Shown: positions 1-12,100 of the stretch, piece by piece
Position numbering within the stretch: the first letter of the stretch is position 1
Layout: each line of letters opens with the position of its first letter
Assembly (NCBI RefSeq): GCF_009730915.1
Contig: NC_052489.1
Span: 30,435,916 to 30,499,915, forward strand
Reading direction: 5' to 3'
Length of the DNA: 64,000 bases
Source: Dioscorea cayenensis subsp. rotundata
Lineage: Eukaryota > Streptophyta > Magnoliopsida > Dioscoreales > Dioscoreaceae
The notes under the pieces: model-generated
The model's input: the letters and a program-made list of their open reading frames with translations, nothing else
What the model was told of the DNA's origin: nothing
Database searches by the model: none
Made by a program: the position numbers and the translations under genes

Positions 1-2
1 AT

Positions 3-564
3 CTATCTTGCACTCGGGCGACGCTTGTGGAATATCCTCCATAAGCCACTTATGCGTCGCTGCGCCCATGCGTGTCGCCCCATGGTCGGTAGATCATCGA
101 CGTAATCAACGATGCGGTTCGGAACCGAGCATGATGTATTTGGGAAGAGGACTGTCCCCATGAGGTACACCATCAGGAGTTTGACAAAATTATCTTCTTC
201 TCCCCTCTGTCGAACAAGTTGCACCGAGTGCTCTTGATGGAGTCTCGTGTCTCTCGTGAGGTCTTTGATAGATACCGCCCTTGACGCGACTTGGTTTTCT
301 TCTTCGAAAGACCATCTGCGTCGCCATCGCAACGCTGAGACCAAGAACGAGGGCCACATCTTGAGGTCCGAAACTCGGCGAGGCTTTCCCCGATCCCGAA
401 TTTATTGGTGCGACCATCGTACTCTTTGCAAAAAGAGAATCAAGAAGGGCCCTCTCTTGGTATATGGCTTCCAGCTCGAGTGAGCAGCGCAAAGCGGTGT
501 CCGTCGAATAATCTCCCGAGTGTCGAGGGGTCATGTTATTTTTCAATTCGACTAAAGTCTCCAC
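3..564 (-). pseudogene. Broken plant transposon-associated ORF (plant mobile domain/DUF1985-like)
   Basis: Two overlapping minus-strand reading frames (564 down to 190, and 359 down to 3) make sense only when read one after the other. The first carries FGPQDVALVLGLSV and the second continues with GEEDNFVKLLMVYLMGTVLF and a VDYVDDLP segment. This order and wording resemble the plant proteins carried by MULE-type transposons together with Ulp1-like protease domains. A change of frame is needed near 350, so the copy is broken. It also runs off the left edge of the window. The family assignment comes from remembered sequence style and is moderate at best. No host function is implied. Confidence 0.4.
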
Positions 565-1755
565 TACCCGGTGTCAAATAGCATCGCCCATTAACTAGGT
601 TGACCGCCGTAATCACAAAGCTGCGACAATAACAACACATTCAACATGCGATATTGACAAAAGTTTAAGCGGAAATATAAGGTTTTAAGCGGTAAACTCT
701 CGGTTATTAAAGCAGAGATATAAAATGTTAAGCAGAGACCCATTTTTGTTAAAGCAGAGGCGAGAATACTTAAAGCAGAGACAACAAATGTTAAGCGTAA
801 CATCTCATTTCTTAAACGTCAGACCTCATTTGTAAAAGCTGCAACCATATCAAAAGCGAAGCGGAAATGTACATTATAAATATTACACAAATCATAACAA
901 TCGAAAAAAACTAATTTCGATAGTGTATACATACGAAAATGCAAAACAAAACAAAACCCCTAACCGAGAAATCTCCTGCAGACTAACAAAAACCCCAGTA
1001 GAAATCCCCCTGAGACTTCAATATCTTCCCAACAAAAAGCAGGAGCACAAAACAAAACCGAAAAATCTTTCTTTGTAACGGAGCAGTTAACATAAAACCA
1101 TACTCAATACCTTAGATTTCAAACTGATGAAATGCCAACTAGTTACGCGGGGGACTTCTCCTTCGAGATACCGGTGGAAAGGGAAAAAGGCGATGAAATG
1201 CCGATTACGGAGGCTTCGCGAGTAGAGACAACTCGGAGACGACCCGGAAATGGAAAAGGCGAAGGCGTGAGTTGAGAAAAAGCAATTAAAGCGGCTCCAA
1301 TAAATTCGTCTCTCGGGGTTACCCCTACGGAAAACCGCCCACTTCCTCTCAAATCGCCGAGATGGGCTGCGAGCCCACGACTCCCCATGCAAGGGCATTT
1401 TCGTCCAAAAAAATTTGAAACTCACTCCGTTCACATCCGATTCTGAGGGGTTTGGGGGTTTGAAAAACATAGACTTTTAAAAAGGAGGGGGTTTTTGGGG
1501 ATTGCAAAACTAACGGGGTGTTTTTGGCAATTTTACAAACTTAAAGGGTTTTTTTGGCAATTTCCACTAAAATTTAACAATAAAGTCAAACTTCACTTAA
1601 TTTATTAATTTGTTTTATAGTACAAAAATCTAGAAATTCCGTGCAATCCCTTACCAACCACTGCGACCTTTTCCCCCCATTATTTCCTTAATAGATAAAA
1701 GTAATTTAAATTGAACAAAACCACGTGATTTTTTTGGTTGAATCGAGGCTAATGG
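565..1755. other. Non-coding flank of the transposon fragment, with an iterated short motif
   Basis: No supported gene. From about 660 to 840 a short motif of the form TTAAGCAGAGA or TTAAAGCAGAG recurs roughly seven times at irregular 20-30 base spacing. The ORF at 1087-1470 on the minus strand has no recognisable domain. Phrases near 1500-1570 such as GGGTTTTTTTGGCAATTT are repeated with small changes, as is common in transposon terminal regions. This stretch is probably the end of the element whose coding remnant lies at 3-564. Confidence 0.4.
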
Positions 1756-1961
1756 TTTTTTTTTTTTAATTTATAAAAATGAATAAATCACTGATTTATT
1801 GAGAAGGGAGAAAACCGTATAAAGTAAAAAATTCTCTCACAAGAAGTGAGGGAGAATAAAATACAGTAAAAATAACAGTGAAACTAAAGGAGATAAAAGT
1901 CTAATTAGAAGAAAGACACCGTCTGGCATCTCAGGCTTGGCTAGAAGAGCAGGAGAGACAA

Positions 1962-2674
1962 CTATTCCTGTGTTGCGTCGTGATCAGGATCGCCAGTAAG
2001 ATTTGAGGCTCTAGCGCTGAAGAAGTCGAGAGAGCGCTTGATTTTCTGTGTTGCTTCATTGAGAGTTTGTTGATGCCTGTCAGTAGTTGTTGGGAACCAA
2101 GAAAGAAGCATATTAGCAGTTTTAAAAATAATACTTAAATGTGTTAAATCAGTCAATTGGAAGATACGAAGGTTTCTTTCGAGCCAAATATTCCATAAGA
2201 TTGCACGGGAGATGAGGTCCCAGAGGGGTTGGAGTTGAGGAGCAAGGGACGGAATCCAGGAGGTCCACAATAGAGGAATAGTTTGTGGGAGAGAAATCGG
2301 ATCTAAGATTTGAGAAAAGAATGCCCAGATACGTTTTGAGAAGTCGCATTCCAAGAAAAGATGTTGAAGGTTCTTAGAGGCATGTGACAGAGGACACAGG
2401 TATCAGAGGAGTTTTGAAAATTGCAACTTTTCTTGAAGAGGTTTGAGAGAGTGAGGATTTTGTTCTCCCTAGCAAGCCAGCAGAAAAGAGTGATTTTGCT
2501 AGGGTAGCGACTCCTCCAGAAAAGGGAGTACAGTGGGTTGCGAGTTCCACTATCAATGAGAAATTTATAAAAGGATTTGACTGTGAATATGCCACTTTTT
2601 TCAAGGGTCCATGTGTAAATGTTATTCTGATTATGGGTATATTCTGGTATAATTTCTAGGAGAGGAGATAACAT
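1962..2674 (-). pseudogene. LINE ORF2 C-terminal zf-RVT region
   Basis: Two overlapping frames (2674-2303 and 2354-1962) together encode the usual C-terminal zinc-binding region of plant L1 ORF2. The first has SGIFTVKSFYKFL, then SKITLFCWLARENKILT and a CVLC pair. The second has ECDFSKRIWAFF and ILWNIWLERNLRIFQ. The frame change around 2310-2350 and the gap to the RT domain show decay. It lies directly downstream of the reverse transcriptase in the element. Confidence 0.8.
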
Positions 2675-2776
2675 ATCATGCGTGACTGCATGAAATAATA
2701 GCTCTGTGTTGTTTAGAAACTGGGAAAATTGACTGATGGTTATCCAAGGAGCATAACAATTGTTGAAGACGTCAGG

Positions 2777-4015
2777 CTAGCGATCTTTAAGTAGGATTCC
2801 AACGTGCCAACGGTCAAACCAAAGAGAGGTGTTGGAGCCACTTTTGATCGATTTCGAAATGCATGACCGAAAAGAGAGAAGAGTGGAAGTCACACCCGCC
2901 CAAAAAAAGGATTTATTTCTGGGTGGGTTGTGAAATAAGATTCCATTTATATCTCTGAAAGAGTAATTAGCGTGAATGATTTTGGCCCAACCGCAATTTG
3001 GGTTGCAAGATAATTTCCACCACCACTTTCCTAGTACAGCGTTGTTAAAAGTCTGAAGGTTAAGAATACCCCAAGCATCCATATCCCACGGTCTAGTGAT
3101 CCTATTCCAAGCGATTAATCTGATTCCTTTGGGTCCTAGATCAGGTCCTCTCCAAAGGAAACCTCTCCGAATTTTGTCAATTTCCTTGATCACCCAAGCG
3201 GGAAGCTTGAATACCAACATCCAGTAAACATGCATGGTAGAAAAGACAGATTTGACAAGTGTTAAGCGGCCACCAAGGGATAAGTAGTTTGCTTTCCAAG
3301 AGGTGAGCCTAGAGCGAACCATGCCAATGAGTTTTGCCCAGTCATTTCGTCTAGGTCTTCGACCAAAAAGAGGCACTCCTAAGTAAGTGATTGGAAGACA
3401 ACTACATGAGTAGTTAAGGATTCTAGCAGAGGAGTGATGGGATTGGAAGCCATAGTTAGAGGAATACATGCAGCTTTTAGAGTAATTAATGGTTAAGCTA
3501 GAAGACCCCTCATAAAGATACAATATTAGTTTAATGATTTGTAGGTCTTCATGTCCTCCAGTAGAGAAAATTAGGAGGTCATCAGCATATTGGAAGTAAC
3601 AAATGTTATTAGTTTGATCTAGTGATACGCCAACCAAGACTTTGGATTTGAGAGCGTGGCGGAACATAGCGCTCAGAACATCAGTTGCAAGAGCGAAGAG
3701 CAAAGGAGAAAGGGGATCACCTTGTCTTAGGCCTCTTTTGCAACGAATGTTGCCCTGAGTTGTTCCATTGATAATGAACTGTGCTTTGGCAGTGCTAAGG
3801 ATGGAATTAACCCAGAAGAGCCATTTAGGTCCAAAGCCTCTTGCAGTAAGAATTTCAAGTAGAAAGTTCCAGTCTAGAGAATCGAAAGCTTTTGCGAAGT
3901 CCACTTTAAAAATGTAACAAAGACGTTTTCTTTTTTGTAGATTAGATGACTTCTTGTGCACCGACAATATTATCCGCGATACATCTGCCCTTAATAAATC
4001 CAGATTGTGAATCAT
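2777..4015 (-). pseudogene. LINE ORF2 reverse transcriptase domain
   Basis: A 412-residue open stretch with the hallmarks of a non-LTR reverse transcriptase. These include FKVDFAKAFDSLDW, GLRQGDPLSPLLFALATDVL, the catalytic FQYADD box, and ITYLGVPLFGRRP followed by GGRLTLVKSV. RT copies RNA into DNA at the nicked target site (target-primed reverse transcription). Here the frame closes near 4015, and the preceding finger region (about 4000-4200) is in another frame. The domain is therefore separated from its endonuclease and the ORF is dead. Confidence 0.9.
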
Positions 4016-4202
4016 CTACCAGCAAATTGATAACTGTACTTAGACGATTGGCGAGGATTTTGGATATGATTTTACAGGTGGAATTGATAAGGCTGATGGG
4101 TCAGAAATCCACTACATTGCCAGGCATGTTGTTTTTTACGATAAGAGCGATATGAATCCAGTTGATACGCTCGAGGTTGATGGTACCCTCGTAAAAGTCT
4201 TC

Positions 4203-5642
4203 TCAAAGTTTGATAATTGAGGGTTGAAGGGTAGTCCAGTGTTTTTGAAAGAAGAATATAGGGAAACCATCCGGACCAGGAGATTTGTCAGGGTTAAGGC
4301 CAAAAACAGCTTGTTTAATTTCTTCTGAAGAGAAAGGTAATTCAAGCTGGGAGAAATTGATTCTTTCGTTATAGTTAAAAAGGTAGTACCAGCCAAGGAG
4401 AAATCTGTTTGGCAACGAAGTACCAAAGGTAGAGCGGTAGTGATCTGTGAAGATTCTACCGATATGATCATTTCCGGCAATCCAATGGCCATTATGAAGA
4501 ATACGAGAGATGTGGTTTTTATTTCTCCTGCCATTTGCAACTTGGTGGAAGAATTTAGTGTTGGAGTCCCCTTCTCTAAGCCAAGTAATTCTGGATCGTT
4601 GTTTCCAGTAAATTTCTTCTTGATTTAAAATGTTGTGAAGTTCAGATCGGATTTGGGAAAGACGGTTAGACTCCTCCTCAGAGAGGGGTCTAGTTTCGAC
4701 AAGAATGTCAATGGAATGTAATTCTGCAAGAAGACTACATTTAAGAATCTTGGGAGCACTAAAAGTGTTCTTGGACCAAGTGCGGAGTTTGGATTTTAAG
4801 TGAGCAAGTTTTTTGGATATGATAAACGCACCGCAACCAACAGGATTTGGTTCCGACCACCAGTCTTGAATAAGATTGGTAATCTGAGAATTGGTATACC
4901 AAAACTTCTTGAATTTGAAAAGTTGGGATCGCTTAAAGTGTGTCACAAAATCAAGACAGATAGGTGAATGATCTGATCCAAATCTGGGAGATCAAATTGG
5001 GTTGATCTGGGATATAAAGAAGTCCAATCGTGAGAGTAAAGGAATCGATCAAGTCGAACCCAGATAGGATTAGATTGTCCATTAGTCCAAGTAAATCTTC
5101 TCCCACTAATGGGGGGGATCAATAAGGTCTAGTTCACTTAGGAGGTTCTGGGAAATGAAGATATCTCTAGGATTAGAAATACCGTTATTTTTGTCTTCTA
5201 AGGAAAAGACCGTATTGAAGTCACAACAAATGATCTAGGGAGTTGAAATGAGGTTTCTTAAAGTTCAGAGTTCATTCCATAAATCAGATCTTATGGATCT
5301 GGAGTTAGGCACATAGACGTTGGAGCGGGTCCAGGTGGAGTTATCGGAACGATTTGTGAATCTGATGGAGATGGAAAAGGATCCCTTATGAATTAAGTTA
5401 CCAATGAGTTACGAGCTATCCCAAGCGAGGATAATACCTCCAGCAGTACCTTGGGCCGGTAAGAAATCAAAAGAGTCAATGCGTTTACCTCCAATTAATC
5501 TCCAGAGAGAATAATGAATGTTTTGGAGTTTAGATTCTTGGAAGCAAATAATGTCTGCTTTGGAATTTAAAATAACTTCTTTGACTAAATGGCATTTAGA
5601 GGGTCTGCCTAGACCTCTAACATTCCAGTATAAAATTATCAT
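4203..5642 (-). pseudogene. LINE ORF2 endonuclease and EN-RT linker, interrupted
   Basis: ORF2 begins at 5642 with MIILYWNVRGLGRPSKCHLV and ICFQESKL, the apurinic-like endonuclease N-terminus. After 5409 the frame is lost. A second open piece (4946-4203) carries the EN-RT linker: SRITWLREGDSNTKFFHQ, then NPDKSPGPDGFPIFFF leading into RT. The part between about 4950 and 5400 still looks like endonuclease-derived sequence but contains stops. Confidence 0.82.
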
Positions 5643-5805
5643 TAAAAACAGATAATGTCTAAATAGGTCTCGGAGGAGACCCTTGGGTTGTAGGAAATTT
5701 GGAATCTCTATCGGCTTCGAGGGATTTGATTTTGTCTAGGCATTTGGTTTTATGATTAGGAGATCCTAAGAATTTAATGCCACAAGAATTATTGTATTTA
5801 AGAAT

Positions 5806-7893
5806 TTAAGCATCAGTCCAAGAAGAAAAAACTGAATTAATAAAGGAGGGTGTACCTTCTCGTGGATCTTCAGGGATTTTTTTCTTGGAAGATCGAGGAG
5901 GGAGAGAAACAAACTCAGCTTCTTCATTCCATCGCCCGGAGGGTTTCTTGGGTCTGCCACTTCTTCTAAGCTGTTTAGAATCGGTGTGGAGATGTTTTGG
6001 AATATCTTCCAAGGTGCCTGTGATTTCTTGTTCAGGGACATTTTGGTGGGGATCAAGGTCATCCTGATCAGTGCAGTTTTCATTAGGAAGAAAATCCTCA
6101 TCATCCATGTCATGATCAAGAATATTCTCATCTTCTCCCCAGTCAAAGAGTTCTTCATTATAGGGAACCTCCACTGGAGTATTCTGGGGTGTGGGATATT
6201 GATCGTAGAATTTCTCTGAATTAATACTTGGCACCAAGGTCCAACCTCCATAAATGAAAATTTATTTATAACCATCAGGGAGGGGTAAAATTGGAGGGAG
6301 GGCTTGCAGGTGAGAAGGGATGTTTTCCTGCAGGTTAGGATCAAATGAGGATTCATGTCCAAGGTCTGAATTAGGGAGTGAATATTGTTTATCACAAGGC
6401 AAAGATGCCTTGACAAGAGAGGTAGTAATTAAATTTGATTGTTGCTTATCTTGATGAATTAAGTCTGCATCTGATGGAGGATCGGGAGTGTGCTTATCAA
6501 GAGGTAAAGCCTTCTTTAAAGATGGGAGAGTACTGAGATCTGGAATGAGTGTATCTCGAGGCGTCTTATCAGATGGAGGGATGGATGTTTGATCAGAGAT
6601 CTGATAAAGATGAGGAGGCCTCTCAAGAGAGAGATTATCTCGAGGCGTCTCAATAGGCATAGTTGTAGATTCACGGGTTTTGTAGGAATCCCGGGAGAGC
6701 TGATCACTAGGTAGTAGAGACGAGGGCAAAGTTCCAAAACGGATGATGGGAATCTCATCACGAGGCAGATGGACGGTCGTTGCGGGCCTCTCCATCACGT
6801 CTCCACTGCATGGCGACAGTGTAACGTGTCCCTTGGCTCGGTCACGAGGAGCCGACGGGATCTCAGGGATTCTGGCGAGCAACCGGTCATCGAAAGGAAG
6901 AGAAATATCTCCCTGAGATCTGCTCTGTCAATGGTCCCTGTCGATAGGCCAAGGCCGGAGCAAAGCTTGACATCCTTGCCGGAGGAGTCATCGACGGAAG
7001 TGTGAACTATAGGAGCTTTGCCCTTATCGGATTTAGGGATATAAATGACGTTGCTAGATGGCGGAGCAGGACGTTGTTGAACCGGAAGGTGAGTCGTCGG
7101 GCCGTGAACTATCTTGGATCGGAGAATGTGAACTCCATCGTCTTCAAGTTTGACAATGAAGCTTCTGACTCTAACGTCCACCGTGATCTCCAAGGGGAAG
7201 GTGATCGAAGGCTTAAGTCTGACAAGGGTTCGAAGGTGTTCCAGGGTTACATGTTCCTTCTTCTGAACATAAATTAAATCACCGATCGGCCGGAGAATAT
7301 CAACGATGGAATCCCAGTTCCAACAGTGAAGGGGGAGGTTGGTGATTTTGATCCAATTATAGTTGCTTGCGGCCACCGCATGAGAGCCAAATTCGGCGGC
7401 CCAGTGAGAGAGGGAGATGCAGCAAGGTCCATGGGTTGAAGTTAGGGTTAATGGGCTTCTCTTCACTGCCAAGGCTGCATCTCTGACAGTGGACATTGTG
7501 AGGACAAAGTCGTTATTGAATGGGGTAATGTGCTCGCAGAGATCAGTGTTAAAGCACTGGGGAAGAGAATCATGAAGAGCTTGGACGCTTGCATTGCCTG
7601 AAACAACCCTTATAAATTATAATCACCATCTTCTTGAGCTCTTCTTTCGACTTTAAAATAGCTTCAGTTATTGGCAAAAATACACGAAGAGAGGTCTTGC
7701 TAGTTCTCGCTGGGATATGAAGAAGAGGTTTGAGTTCAGAAGTGGAACCCCGAGTCTTGGTGTCTAAAGAGGATTCCTGCGAGTAGAGCTTGGATCGGAC
7801 CCTGGCTTTCTTGGATTCAGATCGAGAAGGTGGAGAACTGAGCGAGCAGCAGATGGCGAGGTGACCAACACCGGAGCAACGTTTACAGGTGAG
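5806..7893 (-). pseudogene. LINE ORF1 (gag-like, zinc knuckle plus DUF4283-like domain), interrupted
   Basis: Near 7850-7893 the minus strand encodes CKRCSGVGHLAICC, a perfect CX2CX4HX4C zinc knuckle. An in-frame stop near 7620 and a frame change separate it from the next open piece (about 7610-6795). That piece contains a DUF4283-like stretch with WIKITNLPLHCWN and RPIGDLIYVQK. Pieces at 6882-6262 and 6237-5806 give a Ser/Pro-rich and acidic tail with QLRRSGRPKKPSGRW. ORF1 proteins of plant L1 elements bind the element RNA. Here the zinc knuckle precedes the DUF4283-like domain. Confidence 0.7.
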
Positions 7894-7915
7894 TTGGTGT
7901 CGACATTCATCTACC

Positions 7916-9110
7916 GTATATTTTTTCTGAAAGCTTTACTTTTTTTTAATATAAAGTAAATATAACAGTGTTTGCGTTTTAGCCAACGAGTTATCATTCC
8001 AATACATTTTTTTTTTCCTTTATTTGTATTTATTTATTATAATAAATTAGATAAATTATAATTTTATTTAAAAAACTAAAGTATGTCACGGACCTGATGA
8101 GGCAGCACCCAAAAAACATTACGAAATAAATATTTGTCGAGTTTATCCCATGCATAGGCATATATGTGTCCTTAACCTTTTTTTTTTAAAGGGGGCAATT
8201 ATCACATACTTGTAAAAAAAAACTAAAATAAATCTTCACATATATTTTACTTTATTTTTCTTTTTATTTTTGTGAAATATTTTCTTAATAATAAAACTTT
8301 TTTAATTTAAGTGCCTTGATAACGAACAATTAAGTTTAATTACTCTGCTAACATAGGGTTCTTTGTTTTGTTGAAATCCTATGCTTTAGAAAGAAAAAAA
8401 AACTTTAAAAAACTCTAAATTTGGCATCCCAAGGAAAAAAACCATTATTTTCTTATTAGTTTATTGAAAAATATTAATCAAAGACGGAAGAAAACAGTGA
8501 ATTACCAATTATTGGTGTTATTATATTTTCTTATATGCTAATATGAATAAGAACACATGATAAAAACATTTTGAATAAAATATTGAAGTTGTCCATTATA
8601 AGGTTTATAGTTTAAAATAACACATATTTATTTTTCACAGAATTACTGTTTAGATCTTTTAATAAAACAACAAAACTCATAGATGTTAATGGACATGCAA
8701 AAGGAAAAAAGAAGACAAGAAAAATAATTTCCCCAAGAAAAGCCAAAAGCTGAGGAGATACACAATGGCCAACCAAGGTGCCCACAAAAAAAGGGGCATT
8801 ATTTTTGTATGTTATAATAATTTTATGAATAATCATAGTGTAAAAAATTGTCCTATATACCGAGATAAACCATAAAATATGTCACATGATTTCCATCACA
8901 ATTATTAATATTTCATAATAATTTAATAAGAATGAGTCTATTATTCATCACCATAAAAGGAGACCCCCCTCCATTATTTCCATGCAAAAATCATCTCCTT
9001 CTTCATTTTTGTTTCTATTTTTTTTAAAAAAAATAATAATTTATAAATATATTTAAATTATAAGACACTTGAGAGCCGTTAGAAGAGAAAGGAAAAAGAG
9101 CAAAGAAAGG
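7916..9110. other. AT-rich intergenic region; upstream region of the first ABCC gene
   Basis: No gene seen. From about 8870 onward the sequence resembles the stretch upstream of the second ABCC gene (starting about 33,340): both contain TTTCCATCACAATTATTA, and both reach the ATG through a T/A-rich leader. The similarity marks the left edge of the duplicated segment. The rest is low-complexity AT-rich DNA. Confidence 0.6.
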
Positions 9111-12100
9111 ATGAGGTTATCCTTTGAGGCACAGCCATGGATGACCTCGCTCTCATGCTCTCCATCTCAAGCTTCCACTCTCTTTCAATGGCTAAGCTTT
9201 GTATTCCTATCACCATGCCCGCAGAGGATGCTCTTCTCCATCGTCGACGGGCTGTTTCTCCTCGTGCTTTTAGGTTTCGCCATCCAAAAGCTTATAGTAT
9301 TGTTCCGGCGAAGGAGTGGCACGACGGAGGAGGAGAAGCCGTTGCTGGCCAAGGCGCAGCAGCGGCAACAGCAGCCGTTTTTGACCACGATAAGGTTTAC
9401 GGTGGGGTTGGTCGTCGTCGGGATAGTCACCGTCGTGTATGGTGTAGTCCTCGTGGTTGCCGTCTTCGTGCTTGGCTCCAAGCCTGAATGGCTTCTCATC
9501 GAGTCCCTTTTCCTTGTTCTTCAGTTCCTCTCCCATCTCGCAGCCACCGCCGTCGTTGCTCACGAGAAACGATTCCGAGTGTCAGTACACCCACTCACAC
9601 TCCGGCTTTACTGGTTCGTGAGCTTCATTGTCTGTGTTCTATTCTCAATCTCATCTATCCTCCGACTCGCCGGCGGGAACCCAATCAAGCCGGATGACTA
9701 CATATCGCTGGGTATCCTCCCTTTCTCTCTAGTTCTCCTCGTGCTTGCTGTCAATGGAGACACCGGTGTTGTGGAGGTCAACGCCAACTCCAGCGGCCGG
9801 GAGAGTGAACCAGGAGTTTGTATCACCGGCTACGCCAAAGCATCGATCATCTCACGAGCGACATGGACTTGGGTAAACCCACTCCTGGCCAAAGGCTACA
9901 AATCCCCAATTAAAATGGAAGACGTGCCAGGGCTTGCACAGGAGCACCGGGCTGAGAAACTCTACCAGCTTTTCCAAAGCAACTGGCCGCGTCCTGCGAG
10001 CCGCGCGAACCACCCTGTTCGCACAACACTCCTCCGCTGCTTCTGGCCCCAACTCCTCTTCACCGCCTTCCTCTCCATCCTCCGCCTCTGCGTCATGTTC
10101 GTCGGCCCAACCTTAGTCAAGAGGTTCGTCGACTTTGCGAGCGGTAAACGCAGCTCTATCTACGAAGGCTACTATCTCTGCCTCATCCTTCTGGCAGCCA
10201 AGTTCTTCGAGGTCCTTTGTTCCCATCAATACAACTTCCAGTCAGCGAAGCTCGGCATGATGATCCGCTCCACCCTCATAACCAACCTCTACCGTAAAGG
10301 TCTCCGTCTTTCCTGCTCCGCCAGGCAATCCCACGGCATCGGCGTGATCGTCAACAACATGGCTGTGGACGCACAGCAACTGTCCGACATGGTGCTTCAA
10401 CTGCATTACATCTGGCTCATGCCACTGCAAGTCGGCGTCGCTATCGCCCTCCTTTACTTGTACCTTGGTCCCTCCGTCATCACTGCCACTGGCGCCGTTG
10501 CAGGCGTCATCGTCTTCATCGTCTACTGCACTCGTCGGAACAACCTCTTCCAGTACTTCCTCATGGGCATGCGCGATAAGCGCATGAAAGCCACAAGCGA
10601 GATGCTCAACTACATGCGGGTCATCAAGTTCCAAGCTTGGGAGAATCACTTCAGTAGCCGGATTCGGAAGTTCCGAGAGGGCGAGTTCGGCTGGCTTTCC
10701 AAGTTCATGTACTTCACCTCCGGCAATACAATCGTCCTATGGTGCGCTACAGTCGTCATCTCCTCCCTCGTCTTCGCCACCTGCGTCGCCACCGGGGTTC
10801 ACCTCGACCCTGGTCTCGTCTTCACGGCCACCTCCTTCTTCAAGATCCTTCAAGAGCCAATGCGGAACTTCCCGCAAGCTCTCATCTCTGTCTCCCAAGC
10901 CATTATCTCGCTGCAACGCCTCGATGTCTTCTTGACCAGCGCCGAGCTCGATGAAGCCGCCGTCGAGTACGTCAGCGGCAGCAACGTCGCCATCGAAATC
11001 CAGGCCGGTAACTTCTCTTGGGATGATGAGAACCGCACGCCATTTCTCAAAGACCTCAACGTAAAGATCAAGCGCGGCTCCCTCTCCGCCGTCGTCGGCA
11101 CTGTCGGTTCCGGCAAGTCCTCTCTCCTCTCTTGCATTCTCGGCGAGATGCACAAAGTCTCCGGAAAGGTATTTGCTTTCTTTCTTTCTTTCCTGTTTCT
11201 TTGTTTTCGTTTTTTCGATTTCCGTTTTCCAAAACTCGTGCCTGTTTTCGCCTTCGTCCCCGCAAGAGGTAATATATATATATTCACACGTGCATACATT
11301 ATATATATATATATATATAAGTGTCCTTTGTAGCAAATTTTTTCCCAAATTATTCTTCATCTTGCAAAATTTTAAAAAAAAAAATCAAATTATTTTAATG
11401 AATCTGAAACAACTATATTTTTTCCAAAATTTATTAAATAGTCCTAAGAAAAAAAAATGTTAGTACCAGAATGAATTTTTTTTAAAAAAAATATTCATTA
11501 ATTTTGTTAATCTTAAACGATATTTATTCGAGAATGGAACGTGAACGCACTGAATAGGTGAGAGTATGTGGGAGCACTGCGTATGTTGCCCAAACTGCAT
11601 GGATTCAGAATGGAACTATCCGAGAAAACATCTTGTTTGGAATGCCAATGAATTCAAGTAAATACAAGGAAGTTCTTCGAGTTTGTTGTTTGGAGAAGGA
11701 CTTGGAGGTGATGGAGTTTGGAGACCAGACTGAGATTGGAGAGAGAGGGATTAATCTGAGTGGTGGTCAGAAGCAGAGAATTCAACTCGCCAGGGCTATT
11801 TATCAGGACTGTGATGTTTATCTACTTGATGATGTCTTCAGTGCTGTTGATGCTCATACTGGTTCTGAGATCTTCAAGGTTTTCATTCTTTTTTCCTTTC
11901 TCCTGTTTTGTATGCTTTTGATATTACTAGTTCTTAGATTTTGATTCATTGGTGGTGGTGGTGGTGGTGGTGGTGGTGTTGGTTTGTAGGAATGCGTCAG
12001 AGGAGCTCTCAAAGAAAAAACAGTCCTGCTTGTTACTCACCAAGTTGACTTCTTGCACAATGCTGATTGCATCTATGTGAGTAGTCTCTGATTTCTGCTT

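Larger units (their letters stand above)
1756..7915 (-). mobile_element. Degraded L1-type LINE (non-LTR retrotransposon)
   Basis: A complete-order but broken LINE read on the minus strand. It has ORF1 (gag-like) from about 7900 to 5806, then ORF2 with endonuclease, reverse transcriptase and a C-terminal zf-RVT region from 5642 to 1962. Its 3' end is marked by a poly(A) run on the minus strand (12 T on the plus strand at 1756-1767). Several frameshifts and stops interrupt both ORFs, so it is not autonomous. No convincing target-site duplication was seen: the 5' end near 7915 may be truncated. Confidence 0.85.

Noticed and set aside
1087-1470. 127-codon minus-strand ORF
   Set aside because: No domain, biased composition, lies in transposon flank DNA with repeated phrases; likely chance.
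9069-9110. Upstream extension of the ABCC copy 1 frame
   Set aside because: The extension has no ATG (it begins at a TTG). The second copy starts at the position matching 9111.
10242-11360. Long minus-strand ORFs opposite ABCC exon 1 (also 35,492-36,276)
   Set aside because: Shadows of a GC-rich coding exon; composition-driven, no recognised domain.
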